The notes: generated by a model from the sequence alone, not told the origin. 64,000 nucleotides of DNA from Oxytricha trifallax (GCA_000711775.1 ARYC01000408.1:1-64000), one strand, 5' to 3'. Positions 1 to 11,404 are shown, numbered from the stretch's first letter. Numbers and translations: made by a program.

Positions 1-117
1 GAAATGAACATAGATGCAGGAGCTGGCACAAAGAGAAGAAATATGGGTCCAAGTAAGCCATAAGAAGAGGAGAAGAAAGAGAAGCCAAAACCCTTTTTGG
101 GCCAATTTAATATGTGA
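1..117 (+). CDS. TBE 22K protein, C-terminal end (partial)
   Basis: Frame 1 is open from the first base to TGA at 115-117 with the ciliate code. It gives the conserved basic/acidic tail of the TBE 22K protein (motif MNIDAGAGTKRRNMGPSKP, then a Lys/Glu-rich end), almost identical to the tails in G and H. The function of 22K is not known from sequence. The stop lies 6 bases from the end of the convergent transposase gene. Confidence 0.85.
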
Positions 118-123
118 ATATAT

Positions 124-1190
124 TCATTCGTTTAAATCTAAAACTTATTTATAAACATTCATTCTTCCCTCTCTCTCGCACAAATTGTTGTCTTTCCTAC
201 ACTCACTCTCTTACAGCTGCTTTGAATTAAGTCTACTGTATCGATGGGCAAGTCATGCATAAGATGATACAGCAGCAGCTTCTTGTAGTGAGTCTTGATT
301 TAACTCCAGTAGAATTCAATTCCATTAAATTATGGGCTATAAGGAACGTTGTATACAGGAGTTATGTTTAGCTCTTCATAAGCTTTCTTAGACTCCTTAG
401 TCTTATGAACTGAGAGGTTATCAACAAACAGGATGATCTCTTGGTTACTATACTTCTCTCTGAGCTTATGTAGGAACTCTATATACTACTCTCGCTTAAT
501 AGAGCGAGGGTGAATAACATAACTCTCTAAGCCTGAATCTTCACTTATACCAGCTAAAATTGCATGGGTGACTACCTTCACTTTTTAATAATAAACTTCT
601 ATATTATCATACTTCTTATACCAAGACTTATTAATAAAGGTGTTGAATGTAAACACTGCTTCATCGGCGTGTATGAACTTGATGTTATTAGTAATAGCTC
701 TCTGCATTTAATCATATATATAGTTTAAATTATTACTATAAAATGGCACTGTAAAATCAATCACTCTCTTTACTCTGTTGACAGTCTTGAAAGTAATACC
801 ATTTCTTCTATAAATGTTGGCTATAGTCTAAGGAGAGATGCGCATATCAGGAAACTTGCGATGAAACATTACAGCTCGCTAGTCTAGAGGAAAGTGTGCC
901 CAATACTTTAAAATCTTAGAGTCACAGAGGTAGTCAATATGGTGCTGTGAGAACTTTAATTTTCTAGCAGGATGCTTTCAAGTACCAGAATTAAAATGCT
1001 AAACAGCTAATATGCAGTGATACCTTACAGTAGAGGCACTCTTGTGTAAGAGCTTTGCTATAACTGCATAATTCAATACTGGTTTGACTAAATCTATATT
1101 AATACTCGTACCATACCTAAGCTTAAGCAGTAAATCTAAATATTACTCATCATAAATAGACCCTAAATTTCGCTAATTTCTATTTCTCAT
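124..1190 (-). pseudogene. TBE A transposase (D,D34E), frameshifted near the C-terminus
   Basis: The start is the ATG at 1188-1190 (MRNRN), the same start as G and H. An N-terminal helix-turn-helix region (LLHKSASTVRYHC) is followed by the catalytic residues: Asp in HADEAVF, Asp in FVDNLSVHK, and Glu in FNGIEFYW 35 residues later, so a D,D34E IS630/Tc1-type transposase. TAA/TAG codons stand where Gln is expected. The span (1067 nt) is two bases too long: an extra CT in the CTCTCTCTC run near 170-180 shifts the frame just before the conserved C-terminus and its TGA. This could be real decay or an assembly error. Its role would be TBE cut-and-paste; TBE transposases are also known to take part in DNA elimination in Oxytricha. 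Confidence 0.88.
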
Positions 1191-1394
1191 TTTGCAAATT
1201 GGCCTAATTTCTCTACTAACCCCAATAAGACCCCAACTATACCCTACAAATCAAAGCACTTATAAACCTCACTAAGGGGTTTTGGGGTTTTGATTATAAA
1301 ATCTAATATTAATTTACTATAATTTATGTATTTCTTATATTTTATATTATCCCAAGATCATGATTAAATATTCATTTCAATCTTTATTTAAACT

Positions 1395-1505
1395 TTTTAC
1401 TTTTATTGTAATATAAATGAAGGTACTTAATAGCTGAAGCAATTTAATAAAATAAAGTGGCGACACGAGCTTCTTTTAATTCATATTATCTAGCTTAACA
1501 GTTAA
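1395..1505 (-). CDS. Split kinase gene, copy 1: kinase subdomain VIa piece (MDS)
   Basis: The reverse strand reads EARVATLFYQIASAIKYL with TAA as Gln, the alpha-E helix just before the HRD catalytic loop in CAMK-type kinases. The same piece is at 48478-48570 in copy 2. It is the last piece of copy 1 visible here; the HRD and DFG pieces would lie left of TBE A. The exact ends are set by pointers I could not fix. Confidence 0.75.
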
Positions 1506-2234
1506 ATATTTGCGGATTTGCTTAATTAAAAACATACAAGCATTAAGTTTTCCAATAAAAATAAATATAATAGAATTAATGGATTTATTTTGTGATAATT
1601 AAAAGTTTCTAATTAAAAATCATTAGTCCAAGTTAATAAAATTGTAGCCAGTGTATAATATGATTATTTATGAGTTATCTAATAAAATTCAATAAAAAAA
1701 TATTAGTTTTATCTAAAGAGTATATGATTTTTAAATATACTATTATCCTAAAATTTTATATTATGAATAACATAATAAAACTCGACAGTTTAAAAAAGAT
1801 TGATATTTTAAATGATATAATTATATTATTATCCACAAAAAAATCTTAAATACAATTATTATTCTACTGTAAAATTACTCTCTTAAATTTTTTGAATTAA
1901 TAGTGGGAAAGTAAGTTTTTAAAAAATAATGATAATGTTGATTAAATTTTGTAATAAAATAATCATTTTAACAAGCCTTAATCTTTTGAGTTTTTATTTA
2001 CATGGGAACATGTTTATTTTTGTATTTATATAAGCAACACAAAAAGTCAATAAAAAATTAAATGAATTTTACTAAAATAAATTTAAAATATACTGATAAT
2101 AATATTTTAAAATATACTGATAATAATATTTTAAAATAATAAATTGTTTGATAAACCTTAATATTCTTATATGTCATAAATCTATAAATTAAAAATATAA
2201 TATCCATAAAATGAGTAAATATTTTTATTTTAAG
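1506..2234. other. IES, no gene seen
   Basis: Very AT-rich, with stops in all frames and low-complexity A/T runs. It lies between two kinase pieces. A 34-bp tandem duplication (aatatactgataataatatttta type) occurs near 2085-2140. No coding signal or transposon end seen. Confidence 0.6.
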
Positions 2235-2443
2235 AAGCTTTAAGATAGTTACTCATGTTATCACCTTTCAATAATTCCATGACAAGATATGAATATATTT
2301 TCCTAATATATATTATAATGAATGATGTTTGGACTCGAAAATGTCAATCAATTAGGAGATATTTGGATGACTGCAAACCTTCAAAATTTCCATTTCTTGT
2401 AGTTGAAGTTACAAGTCTTCTTGGTCTTCAACATTCTTCTTAA
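2235..2443 (-). CDS. Split kinase gene, copy 1: subdomains III-V (two MDSs with a 29-bp IES)
   Basis: The reverse strand from 2443 gives an alpha-C helix (EMEILKVCSHPN) and beta-4/5 (LIDIFESKHH). After removing 2295-2323 it continues in frame as SYLVMELLKGDNMSNYL, the hinge region. The 6-bp direct repeat atgaat (2289-2294 and 2318-2323) is the likely pointer. Removing one copy plus the spacer joins KHH to SYLVMELL exactly. Copy 2 has the same two pieces 1.8 kb apart. TAA codons read as Gln. Confidence 0.85.
2295..2323. other. 29-bp IES with pointer atgaat
   Basis: Flanked by atgaat direct repeats at 2289-2294 and 2318-2323. Precise loss of 29 bp makes the kinase frame continuous. Such short AT-rich IESs with 2-20 bp pointers are typical of spirotrich germline genes. 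Confidence 0.75.
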
Positions 2444-2883
2444 GTATAATAGATGCATAATATGTTGTTTTTAATTTAAGATTTAAGGGAAAAAATAGAT
2501 AAAATTTTTTCTTTTTTTAGTTAAATTTTTAGAGATTTCATTTTACTCTAATTTAATTTAGATTTAATTAAAAAGATTACTTTAAATTTAAGTTATTATA
2601 ATAATATATTAATTTCGCGAACAATTCCAAGAATTGCCCATTTTGGAAGAAATATCATTTTAAGATATATAAATACCTAAAGAAATGGAAAAATAGTTTC
2701 AAATAATAACTTAAACTCAAATAATTTAACAAAATGTTCAGAATTTTATATTTTATAATTGAATATTTAGTAACTATTTGATAATTACTCCCTTTATACT
2801 TAATTCAAATATTTTCCTTTATTACTAAACAATAGAAATTATATAAATATTTAGAAGTAATGATTTTGTTATATTTTGACTGC

Positions 2884-2966
2884 AACTTCTTCTTTTGTAA
2901 CTTTGTTTGTAGCTTTTCTCACTTATCCGAATTTTCCCTCGCCAAGTCTCTCTTAGATTAAATTTA
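2884..2966 (-). CDS. Split kinase gene, copy 1: glycine-rich loop and start of VAVK strand
   Basis: The reverse strand reads ERLGEGKFGQVRKATNKVT then EEVAV: the GxGxxG ATP-binding loop (subdomain I) running into the VAxK strand. It matches 51006-51092 of copy 2. The invariant Lys is completed at the junction with the piece at 2443. CAMK-like. Confidence 0.85.
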
Positions 2967-3090
2967 AATAATATTTTATAATTCATAGAATTTTAATTAA
3001 ATAAATAAATAATAAATATAACAGAATATGCAATATTGAAATTATTTAATAAATCAGAGTAAATACCTTTTTGAAATTAAAATTTTAATA

Positions 3091-3502
3091 ATGTAGGAAT
3101 ATTAGTGATTTAGAAAACTCAATTATAATTAATAAATCAACAATTTCAATGAGAGGTAGTTAACTTTTTGGAAACCTAGACAAAATGGTACTTGTTAGAT
3201 AGAAAATTTAAAATTAGCTTAACTTTAAAATTGACAATGCCCTCTATCGCATCCCTTAATAAAGATATATCAATTTTAATTTTTAAATAAAGTCAACTTT
3301 ACAATCTCTCAAATTTAGAATCGATTTATCTCACTTTAGGAATGGGATAGAAGGGTACCTCCAATTGTAAAGTCCAGCTTATTTTTATTATCTATCAAAA
3401 TATCCCTTTATGTCTAGGTTTCCAGAAAGTTAACTGCCACAATTAAAGCCGTTGATTTTTAAATTATAATTTAATTTCCCAAATTAATTGTATTCATACA
3501 GT
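3091..3502. repeat. Palindromic element M1 (TTGTAGGAATAC family)
   Basis: About 410-bp foldback in an IES. Both arms share the TAACTTTxxGGAAACCTAGAC and TTTAAAATTxGCTTxACTTTA blocks in inverted order. The outer ends are degraded versions of the family terminus. M1 belongs with the copies at 11405 and 49402 by its GGAAACCTAGACAA block. No open reading frame; a MITE-like non-autonomous element. Confidence 0.75.
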
Positions 3503-3637
3503 ATTGCAAAATTATTAAAGTACATTTAATTAATTTTTTAAAAATGTATATAGTTATTTTTAAATTATTGATTTTAATAATCTATATTTTACTCTGAAAA
3601 AAATAAAAAAAAAGATTAAGTAGTATTTATGAATACT

Positions 3638-3722
3638 TTTAGTTTTTAGAACTTTATCAAAGATGCTCATCCAATAAACTCTTGACTCGATGTCTTTTGC
3701 ATAAATTGTTCAATTTATTAAT
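3638..3722 (-). CDS. Split kinase gene, copy 1: C-terminal helix of PH-like domain
   Basis: The reverse strand reads YAKDIESRVYWMSIFDKVLK. The pattern (acidic-aromatic with a central Trp) fits the C-terminal alpha helix of a pleckstrin-homology domain. Copy 2 has YLKDMETREYWMSIFNKVLK at 51295-51362. It lies just upstream of the kinase glycine loop in reading order. Confidence 0.75.
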
Positions 3723-4361
3723 AAATTTATTACAAGTTATTTTGAAAATTATAGTGCATAAATTTATTATGATGCAATTTAGTAGTTTATTAGCATTAAA
3801 CTAAAATTTTATATATTTATTATTTAATTTATTTTTAGAAATAATACTCGATAATTTAAAATATAAATAATATGAAGTTTCTTATTTTGATAACAAAACA
3901 TAGAATACTAATTTTAATATAAAAACTTTAGTAAGAGATATATTTTTTGTTGTTGTATATTTATAAAATTTACTAGAAATATTATCACACTTAAAATGAT
4001 AAATACAATTAAAAAATAACTGTATTATTCTTTTAATATGAAATATAATTACTGATAACACAATTTGTTGTGCAATCAATATATAAACATGAAAAATAAT
4101 GAAATTATAAATAGATTGTTCTTTTATATCATAAAAAATATTAAGATTAAAACCTTTTAAAAATAAAATATTAAATTATATTAATGTTTATAATAATGTA
4201 ATTTATTAATATAAACAAATGATTAATTGTTCTTTATTTATGACCAGGAAATTATTTTATTGATATTTTTAATTATTCAAATTATTATTATTTAAAGCTA
4301 TCTTAATTTCTTAATATAAATATTTTTATTTTAGTTAAGTTAGAAATGACATTTTAATTGG
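3723..4361. other. IES, no gene seen
   Basis: AT-rich interval between the two PH-domain pieces; stops in all frames and no inverted repeat noticed. Confidence 0.55.
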
Positions 4362-4462
4362 GAATAAAATATCGCCATTAGGAAGTTATTCAGGAACTAA
4401 TTCTTTGACAAACACTCCTACAACGCTTACCATAGTTTCATGTCTCCTATCATCATTTAATA
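4362..4462 (-). CDS. Split kinase gene, copy 1: PH-like domain core piece
   Basis: The reverse strand reads NDDRRHETMVSVVGVFVKEL, matching copy 2 (51888-51978) at nearly every residue, while the sequence on either side is unrelated AT-rich DNA. In ciliate PH-kinase proteins a segment of this form (MVSLVGVFVKE) lies in the PH domain; that family placement is from memory. Confidence 0.7.
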
Positions 4463-5827
4463 AATTATTTAATAGACATAGAGTAATTCAAAGTTTATCA
4501 AAATCTTTAATAATTTTGATAAATTTGTTATCTCGCTAAATTTAATTTGATTTTGAGTTTAAATTAAAATAATTAAGAATTCCAAGCATATTAATGATAT
4601 TTTCAAATAAGCCTTAAATAACAATAATAATGATATTTAAAAATTAATGGAAGAATTTTATTTTAATTAATTTCGAAGAATGAAATAATTTAATTAAATT
4701 TATAATCTTTTTGTGCTTTTAGAGCATAAGATTAAAAAGTGTAACAATATTTTAGATTTACTATAAATTTATTTGTGGATTTCTAATTTTAATTATACCT
4801 AAGTTTACTTACTACAGTTATAACTGCTATTTATGACTTTTTAATATAATTTTAGGAAATTAAATCCACTTAGGATATTTTTCTTCTAAATAATCATACT
4901 CATGTTGTGTCAAGATTTTATAAGCGAAAAAATAATTTTTTCAACTAGTTCATTTAAAAAAGATTTAATGGAAAAAAGGATTTTGAACATAAAAATAATA
5001 TTATTTTGCAGATTATTTATTTGCATATCCTTCCTTTTATTTCAAAAAAGAAGATAGTATTAATTAAATTTATAATTCAACCTCTAGAATCAAAATTTTA
5101 AGCTATTTTTGTAGTCAAATTTTTATAATTTCATTGAAAACAATTAGTATGGAAATGTAATAATATAAATTAATAACTATAAAGAATACTTAAAATATAA
5201 TAAAATGATTAAATACTAGACTATAAATATTTACCAAAAACTGACAGAGAACCTGGGATCTCAAATATTTATAATTAAAGTTGTACATAATTAAAAGTAA
5301 TAAGTTTAAGCTTATAATTTAACTCGAGTATTTATTGTATTTGAAATAATATAATCCCAATAAAATATAATTGAGTAATAGATAAAATAACTAAAATAAA
5401 TATCAAAATACATTGTATAAATATATCCTTAAATATTTTATTAATTTAAATAATCTTTAGGATTTCTTAAATGAAAATATATCTCTTTTCCAAATATTGA
5501 AATCCATATTATTTAATTGTATTTATTTTTTTAAAAAAGATATTATTAATTATTGGATTTTTATTATCTATTTCATTTAATTATTTATCAAATTTTAATC
5601 AGATTAAAATCTAAACTTAGGGGAATTACTTAGCAAATTAATTAGAGAGCATCGAAAATTTACATTAAACCAAAATTATTGTAATTTTTTATTACATGAT
5701 AAACTCTTTTAATTTAAAAACTTTAAAAATCTGAAGTAATTAAATCCAAATTTAAATAAAATTAAAATATTCTTATTTTATACTTTAATTCTCAAATTTG
5801 CAGTATTTATTTTTTGTGAAAATATTA
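4463..5827. other. IES, no gene seen
   Basis: About 1.4 kb of AT-rich DNA with stops in all frames. No paired arms, tRNA-like fold or transposon end recognised. Confidence 0.55.
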
Positions 5828-5968
5828 TTAAATTGGAATATTGGCTTGAAAGTGTCACCTGGACGCCTAATCAGGACTTTATAATAATTATAATTTTTAT
5901 AAAAACTTCTTCTTTTATAATCTCAACACAATTTTCATCCTCATCTTCACACAAAAGGTTGTCTTATA
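5828..5968 (-). CDS. Split kinase gene, copy 1: acidic linker and PH start (two MDSs)
   Basis: Reverse-strand pieces read DNLLCEDEDENCVEIIKEE (about 5968-5895) and KVLI...RRPGDTFKPIF (about 5880-5828). Both recur in copy 2 at 53395-53545 (CEEDDDAFVEII; CSDDTFKPIF). A few tens of AT bases between them are probably an IES. The acidic stretch precedes the PH-like domain. Boundaries are approximate. Confidence 0.65.
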
Positions 5969-6979
5969 TTTAAAATTATTATTAAAAATCTATGGGGAGA
6001 GTTTTTTTTTTCTTTGATAATGACATGGCTTAAAATATTAATAATAGATGCAATATATAAAAATGAAGTATGCTTTGGAAGACAATAAAAATTGAATTAT
6101 AATAAAAATAATAATTTTAAATTTAATATAAAAATATTTCAAGATGCTATTCAGTATATTTGTATAAAATTATGAAAACTTATCATTTAATTAAATAATG
6201 TTGAATGAAGTAGACTTTGAAGAGTAATAATTTTTTTATGATCGTTAATGTGTGCTTAAATTAATTAAAAATTTATATAAGAACATTTATAAATAATTTG
6301 TATAAATTAGGAATTATTTCTTCCTTATTTCATTTTTTATTTATAAAATTAACAATATTTATCAATTTTAAAAAGATATTCTATTCCAAACTTTTTTTAT
6401 AACTTTTAATTAAAAATACTGCTTTATTCTTTCTCTGAAGCTATTTGAAAAAATCTATCATGAGAATTTTATTCTTAAAATTTAATTTAGATTTTAATTA
6501 TATTAACTGATAATATTTATATATTGATAGCTTATTATTTAATCATGATTTTTTGGAGTTAACCATCTTTATTGCTGTAATAATACTGCATTTTATATAT
6601 ATAAATTACTCAATTTTAGCTTAAATTATTGAATTTAAAAAGCTGTAACTCTCAAATATAAATCGTTGACTTTAAAATGTAATTTTCAATACGAAAAATA
6701 AATTTTCTTTTTAATTATTATCTCATTTATGTAAGTAATAAGGTGGACTATTATTTATGTACTAAAGATGTTATTAAATTTGTTAATAACAAGGAAGAAT
6801 ACTTCAAAAAATAAATATATTTTGTATTTATAAAGAAATTATTTAAATTTTACATATAAAAATTATTTCTTAGAAGAAAAAAGAATTATATAAACAGAAG
6901 ATACATTTGATCTCAGACTTATTTCAAAATAATATATATATTTATTATTCAAATTAATTTTTTCTTAATAATAATGCTT

Positions 6980-7018
6980 AATTTCTGGGGTATTATTTTT
7001 CTGAAATCCAACATCAAT
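6980..7018 (-). CDS. Split kinase gene, copy 1: short linker piece
   Basis: The reverse strand reads DVGFQKNNTPE; copy 2 has EVGFQMNKTPQQ at 54435-54480. Only about 12 residues. The support is conservation between the two loci, not a domain match. Confidence 0.5.
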
Positions 7019-7106
7019 ATTATTATTTTTAATAAAATTATTATTTTATGCTTTTGTACTTGATTTTAAGGACGGTACTTGTCTCTTCACCACACTTTGT
7101 ATAAAA

Positions 7107-7396
7107 GAAATTTCATCATTAAAAAATTTGCAATTTTCGCATAGATCTGACATAAATTTAGTTATTGTTTTACATTAAAAAATAAAAATAAAAACTATTT
7201 GAATTAATTAATCAATATGTTTTCTTTCGAGGTTTATTAGATATTTTAAAATGAATTAAATAAAATTTGTTCCTCGAAAGAAAGCATATTGATCAATTAA
7301 TTCAAATAGTTTTTATTTTATTATTTAATGTTAAACAATAACTACATTTATGACATATCCGTGCGAAAATTGCAAATTATTTTATGATGAAATTTA
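7107..7396. repeat. 290-bp palindrome inside an IES
   Basis: Left arm 7107-7234 and right arm 7269-7396 pair closely, with a 34-nt AT spacer. Block tttctttcgagg is matched by cctcgaaagaaag, and gaaatttcatcat by atgatgaaattt. No open frame, and ends unlike the TTGTAGG family. Absent from the equivalent IES of copy 2. Confidence 0.75.
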
Positions 7397-7574
7397 ATTT
7401 TAGTTTTACCTTTACTCATCTTAAAAGTTACAAATTATTACTATTACAACATTTTTTAGATGATTTCCAATCCAAATTTTACCAGATATATGACTTTTTT
7501 TGATTGAAAGTTATATTTATAAAAATTGTGGTGGTGAAACATGTCCCCCCCCATTTTTAATATTACTATTGAAT

Positions 7575-7662
7575 GATTATCTCTCAACGTTAAATGAAGA
7601 CTTCTTAATTTATTTGAAGAACCTTTTGTTTTTTATTTCTAAGTTAACCAGTTGGTATAAAG
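7575..7662 (-). CDS. Split kinase gene, copy 1: Lys/Ser linker piece
   Basis: The reverse strand is open (FFKQIKKSSFNVERQSFN) and aligns with copy 2 at 54530-54605 (KNAKQSSFKVEKKSS). A basic, serine-rich linker between the EF-hand module and PH-like domain. Supported only by conservation between paralogues. Confidence 0.55.
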
Positions 7663-7821
7663 AAGATAGATTTGGTTCTTGTAAAAATTAGTTAATCAAA
7701 TTATACTTTAAAAAGTCTATTATGATTTATTTATATATTAGTTTTTAATATAGCTTATATTATTCTTCATATTAATCTAAGTTAGAAGTTTAGTCAAGTT
7801 ACGATAATTATATAAAAGATA

Positions 7822-8235
7822 TTGTAGAAATACATTTGAATTTGGGAAATTAATTATAATCAAATTAAATATAAATCAAATTAGTAGCAGTTCCAGTTGG
7901 CCAATTTGAACAATCTTGGGCTCATTCGATAGAGAATTCAAAATTAGCTCGACTTTATTATTGGTGGTACTATTTTATCGCATCCTTAGAGTGAGATTAC
8001 TTGACTTTATTTAAATATCTTTAAATTCATTAAATTATACCCTCGCATTAAAATGAAGTTATCTCACTCCAGGGATGCGATAAAATAGTCCACCAATAAT
8101 AAAGTCCAGCTAATTTTGAATTCGCTATCGAATGAGCCCAAGATCGTTTAAATTGGCCAACTTTAACTGCCACGATTTTGTATTAATATATATTTAATTA
8201 AAATTAATTTTCCAAATTCAAATGTATTTCTACAA
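7822..8235. repeat. Palindromic element M2 (TTGTAGGAATAC family)
   Basis: 414-bp foldback with ends TTGTAGAAATAC...GTATTTCTACAA, directly flanked by TA on both sides (7820-7821 and 8236-8237), a Tc1/mariner-type target duplication. The arms pair along almost the whole length; the loop is near 8020-8045. It shares the TTGGCCAATTT / GGGCTCATT block with M4 (15026). Confidence 0.85.
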
Positions 8236-8409
8236 TAATGAAATATAAAATAAATTATGCATGTTTATTTACAAATGTAGAAAGTGGTCTAAGATTTTAA
8301 CTTAATATTGGGCTTGATTAACAAAAAATAAATATATACTAACTTGCAATTTTATTCTCATCACAGCTCTTATAATTATTTTTTTTACTTTATTAAATAA
8401 TTATTGCTC

Positions 8410-8464
8410 CCATTCATATTAGAAGTAGAACTTTTTTGTGTGGATGAACTCAAGTTTTTAATAT
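8410..8464 (-). CDS. Split kinase gene, copy 1: Ser-rich linker piece
   Basis: The reverse strand reads NLSSSTQKSSTSNMN; copy 2 has NLSKSSKHSSPSNIN at 55300-55350. The IES sequence around it is also partly conserved between loci. No domain; likely a flexible linker. Confidence 0.55.
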
Positions 8465-8733
8465 CTCAATATATATTGTAAACAATAATGCAAAATAAAA
8501 ACAAAAAGATTAATTCTTTGAGTTTATAATAAATTTTATAAAGTTGCGTCTATTGAAAAAATTATTTGAATCTGAGTTGCATTTAGATTTAAAGTTTATA
8601 TATATATATATATGAATTATAAAAAAAGTAAAGTAAAGTTCTTTTTGAATTTAAACAAACTTCGGCTAAACATTTTACCAAAAATACATTTAAAAGATAT
8701 TAAATTGAGAAAAATCTAATAAAGCTAAGCATA

Positions 8734-8998
8734 TAAAACCCCGTTAGTCAATTAAGAATGAAGATTGGGGATTATGAATAATGAAATTAAAAATATATAA
8801 TTATTGGCTAAAATTAATTATAATTAGGCTAAAAACAAATTTACGCACCCTGATTGGTTTATTTTATAGAGACAATTATTCGAGCCAATAGTTTAATAAT
8901 TAGCCATAACTTTAATAATTTACGCCAATAATAATTATATTTTAATTTCTTAATTCTTAATCCCCAATCTTCATTCTTAATTCACAAACGGGGTTTTA
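8734..8998. repeat. Palindromic element with AAAACCCC ends (P1)
   Basis: 265-bp foldback beginning TAAAACCCCGTTAG and ending CGGGGTTTTA, so each end carries one telomere-like C4A4 unit. Internal arms pair (CAATTAAGAATGAAGATTGGGG with its complement). A related copy is at 54699-54967, in a different position relative to the shared kinase pieces. No coding capacity. Confidence 0.75.
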
Positions 8999-9239
8999 AG
9001 TTCTGTAAAAATATTAATGTTTTGGAAAATATAAATTTATATAACTTTTTTATATTCTCTTGATATAAAAAAATTCTCTTTAATATGTTCTCCAATTAAT
9101 TTATAAGTTTATTAGACATATCATACGAATTTTATTTTTCGTAATATGACGAATTGTGTAAAAGTATGTTGAAATTAGTGAAAAAGAAAATCAAATACAA
9201 AAACAAACCCCATTGGTTAAATATATATAGGAGAGATTT

Positions 9240-10800
9240 TTTAAATAAAAAAGAGCATCATTACTTAATTAGGCAACCTAGCATAAGAATTCAATGTGTA
9301 AAGCAGAAATCTTGAGAGAGATGCCATAGAGACTATTTGCAAAAGAGCTGTATTGTGAATCGTACTATTACTGGAGCTACCCTAAATTAGACTGCAAGCC
9401 TTCATGAGATTCATGTTAATGCTTTCCTTCCACTTTATTTGCATGGCACATTCACTTTGGGGTCTTCGCTCTTGATCGTGGCTCTTCAATACACACATAT
9501 TCTACACTTAAGATTCTCGATGTCAGAATGTTGACACTTTTGTCCAAATGTTGACATATAGTCAGCTGTTCAAAAGAAGAATTTTTAAGATGAAGCTATT
9601 AGGGACTCCATTGCTTTCTCAGCGGGAAGGAAGAGCACACCCTCGGCATCAGTTTCGAGGTTTCTATCTGCACTCTAGCCTACAGTAGAGGTTTAATGGG
9701 CTTCTTCAGAAAATGGTCAAAATACTTACATTGAGAATTCAGGCATATTGGGACTTTTAGTTTTGCTGACGAAGTAAGGGGCGAATCTTCGAATGGTGGA
9801 TGACCAGAGATATCACGCGATTCACTATGAAAAGACGCAGGGAGATGGAGTCTCCGACTAAGACATCTATCCCAGGGGCTGAGATACACGAGCATCTTTG
9901 TTTCTCATGCTATACTATAGCCTTTCAACCAGGCGCCTTACTCATCTCTTTGTGTTGAATCACGGGCTACAGTCACTCGCTTCTTGCATGCAGATGCTTT
10001 CCTATAGCTCTTTGCCGCTTTCTTCTGGTGGTTATCTGATTTCCTCCCTGATACAGTAGATCAGCCTTAGCGCTTTCCTATTGGATTGAATAGACTTTCG
10101 AAGGAGATGTACCTCTTGACGTAAGCTGGGCTAATGATTCCTGAAGCACTATCCTACTAGCTGTAAGCCCTTTAGCATCTCATCAAATGAGGATCCCTTC
10201 CACTTTCGTGCTCCAGAGCTACAATGTCACATCTTCGCACAAAAGGCAACATGCTCAGATGTCAGTAGTGTCAATGCTTAGTTATCCTCGGGTATCAGGC
10301 TATAAAAGACCTTCCATCTCTCTTACTATTGCAATCTTTGTGCTTAATACGAGTAGATTCAGCTCAAATGTGTTCGCAATATCATGCCCATCTCACTTGC
10401 AATGCTATAAGGAATTAGATGAACAACGCTAATACTCACCTTCCAGCTCCTCAGAGCCTTTCGAGCATAGTAGACATCACCAGAAAGAGTCACATGACTG
10501 TTAACCCTACAAAACCCCTGATGCTCTATGGCAGCCATGCGATGTTGATGCTTGCAACGGTGTGATTATCGAAGGTGCATGCGTCTTTGTCTCCACTCTC
10601 CTCTTCCCCTGTTTCCATGCCTCGAGGGCTCCCCGCTGGTTGTTTTAGCTCATTTTTCTCATTACTGGAAGCCACTAGTAGTAGTCATGTACTTCTAATC
10701 ATCCTGAATCAGATCACTGTCTAAGGGAGGTCACCATCTAGAGCTGTGAGGCTTAATGCTCTGATTCACTATCGTTCATTGACATAGCAGGGTTGATTAA
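9240..10800 (-). pseudogene. GC-richer coding island, unrecognised, reverse strand, frame-broken
   Basis: Base composition jumps to about 45% GC between AT-rich IESs. With TAA/TAG as Gln the reverse strand has long open stretches in changing frames: about 10245-9960 (contains GSSFDEMLKGLQLVGQCF), 9895-9456 (146 codons, contains LNSQCKYFDHFLKKPIKP), and 9517-9240 (contains MQIKWKESINMNLMKACSL). The frames do not join without shifts, so this is a decayed gene, an error-rich assembly, or several MDSs. No family recognised. It has no counterpart in paralogue 2, so it does not belong to the split kinase gene. It could be a germline-limited gene or pieces of another macronuclear chromosome. Confidence 0.5.
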
Positions 10801-11404
10801 TTTCGGTTGGATTGAGAGTGTCTATTTTCATTATTAATTGTTAGAGTTTAATTGTGAACTTACTATAATTATAATAAACATCTATCATTAATTGTGCTAA
10901 TTATTCATTTTTAAAGATTCAATGTTACCTTTTGTCACCTTTTTGTCACCTTTTTCAATTCACTCAATGGGGTTTTATTTAATTATTTTGGACACCCCAA
11001 AACGCCCTCCTTGTTCTCTAAGTGATAGAGATATTATCATTATGCCAATCTTTTATTATATTTTGTAAATATAAGTGAATAAAGTAGGATATAGGCATAT
11101 CTAAATAAATTTAAAAAGAAAATTTAAATTGATAAGGAAAATTCTATTTTAAATCAATAAATTATGCAACATATGCGATAAATGATTCTTAAATAAGAAT
11201 ATTTTTTGTAATAAAATATTATTATTTAAGAAACAACTGTAAGATTTACAGTTATTCGTAGTTTTGAAGAAAAAAAATATGTTCTTTTATACATTTTAAT
11301 AATCCGAAATAAAAATAAATTTAAGTTTGATTTAAAAAGGTTTACATGGCAAGCTTTAGTGAATCAATACAATCAACTATAAAAAATTTCAATATGTTTA
11401 TTAT

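Larger units (their letters stand above)
1..1292 (-). mobile_element. TBE A, telomere-bearing transposon, 3' part only
   Basis: The element enters from the left edge and ends in two G4T4 telomere-like repeats (1277-1292) followed by ATT, an ANT-type target. It carries the end of the 22K gene (+) and a whole transposase gene (-), the same convergent order as in complete copies G and H. The terminal inverted repeat (about 1208-1292) matches the right ends of G and H almost base for base. It sits in the IES that would separate kinase piece 1395-1500 from the missing downstream pieces of paralogue 1. Confidence 0.92.

Noticed and set aside
3882..4079. 65-codon open frame on the reverse strand
   Set aside because: Low-complexity Ile/Phe/Lys/Asn composition with no counterpart in paralogue 2; typical AT-rich noise.
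8571..8615. AT microsatellites as origins or regulatory sites (also 12740-12765)
   Set aside because: Simple (TA)n runs in AT-rich IES DNA; no further evidence.
9680..10432. Opposite-strand short open frames under the standard code in the GC-rich island
   Set aside because: The forward frame is short and composition-driven; the reverse strand with ciliate code gives longer blocks, so only that was kept.
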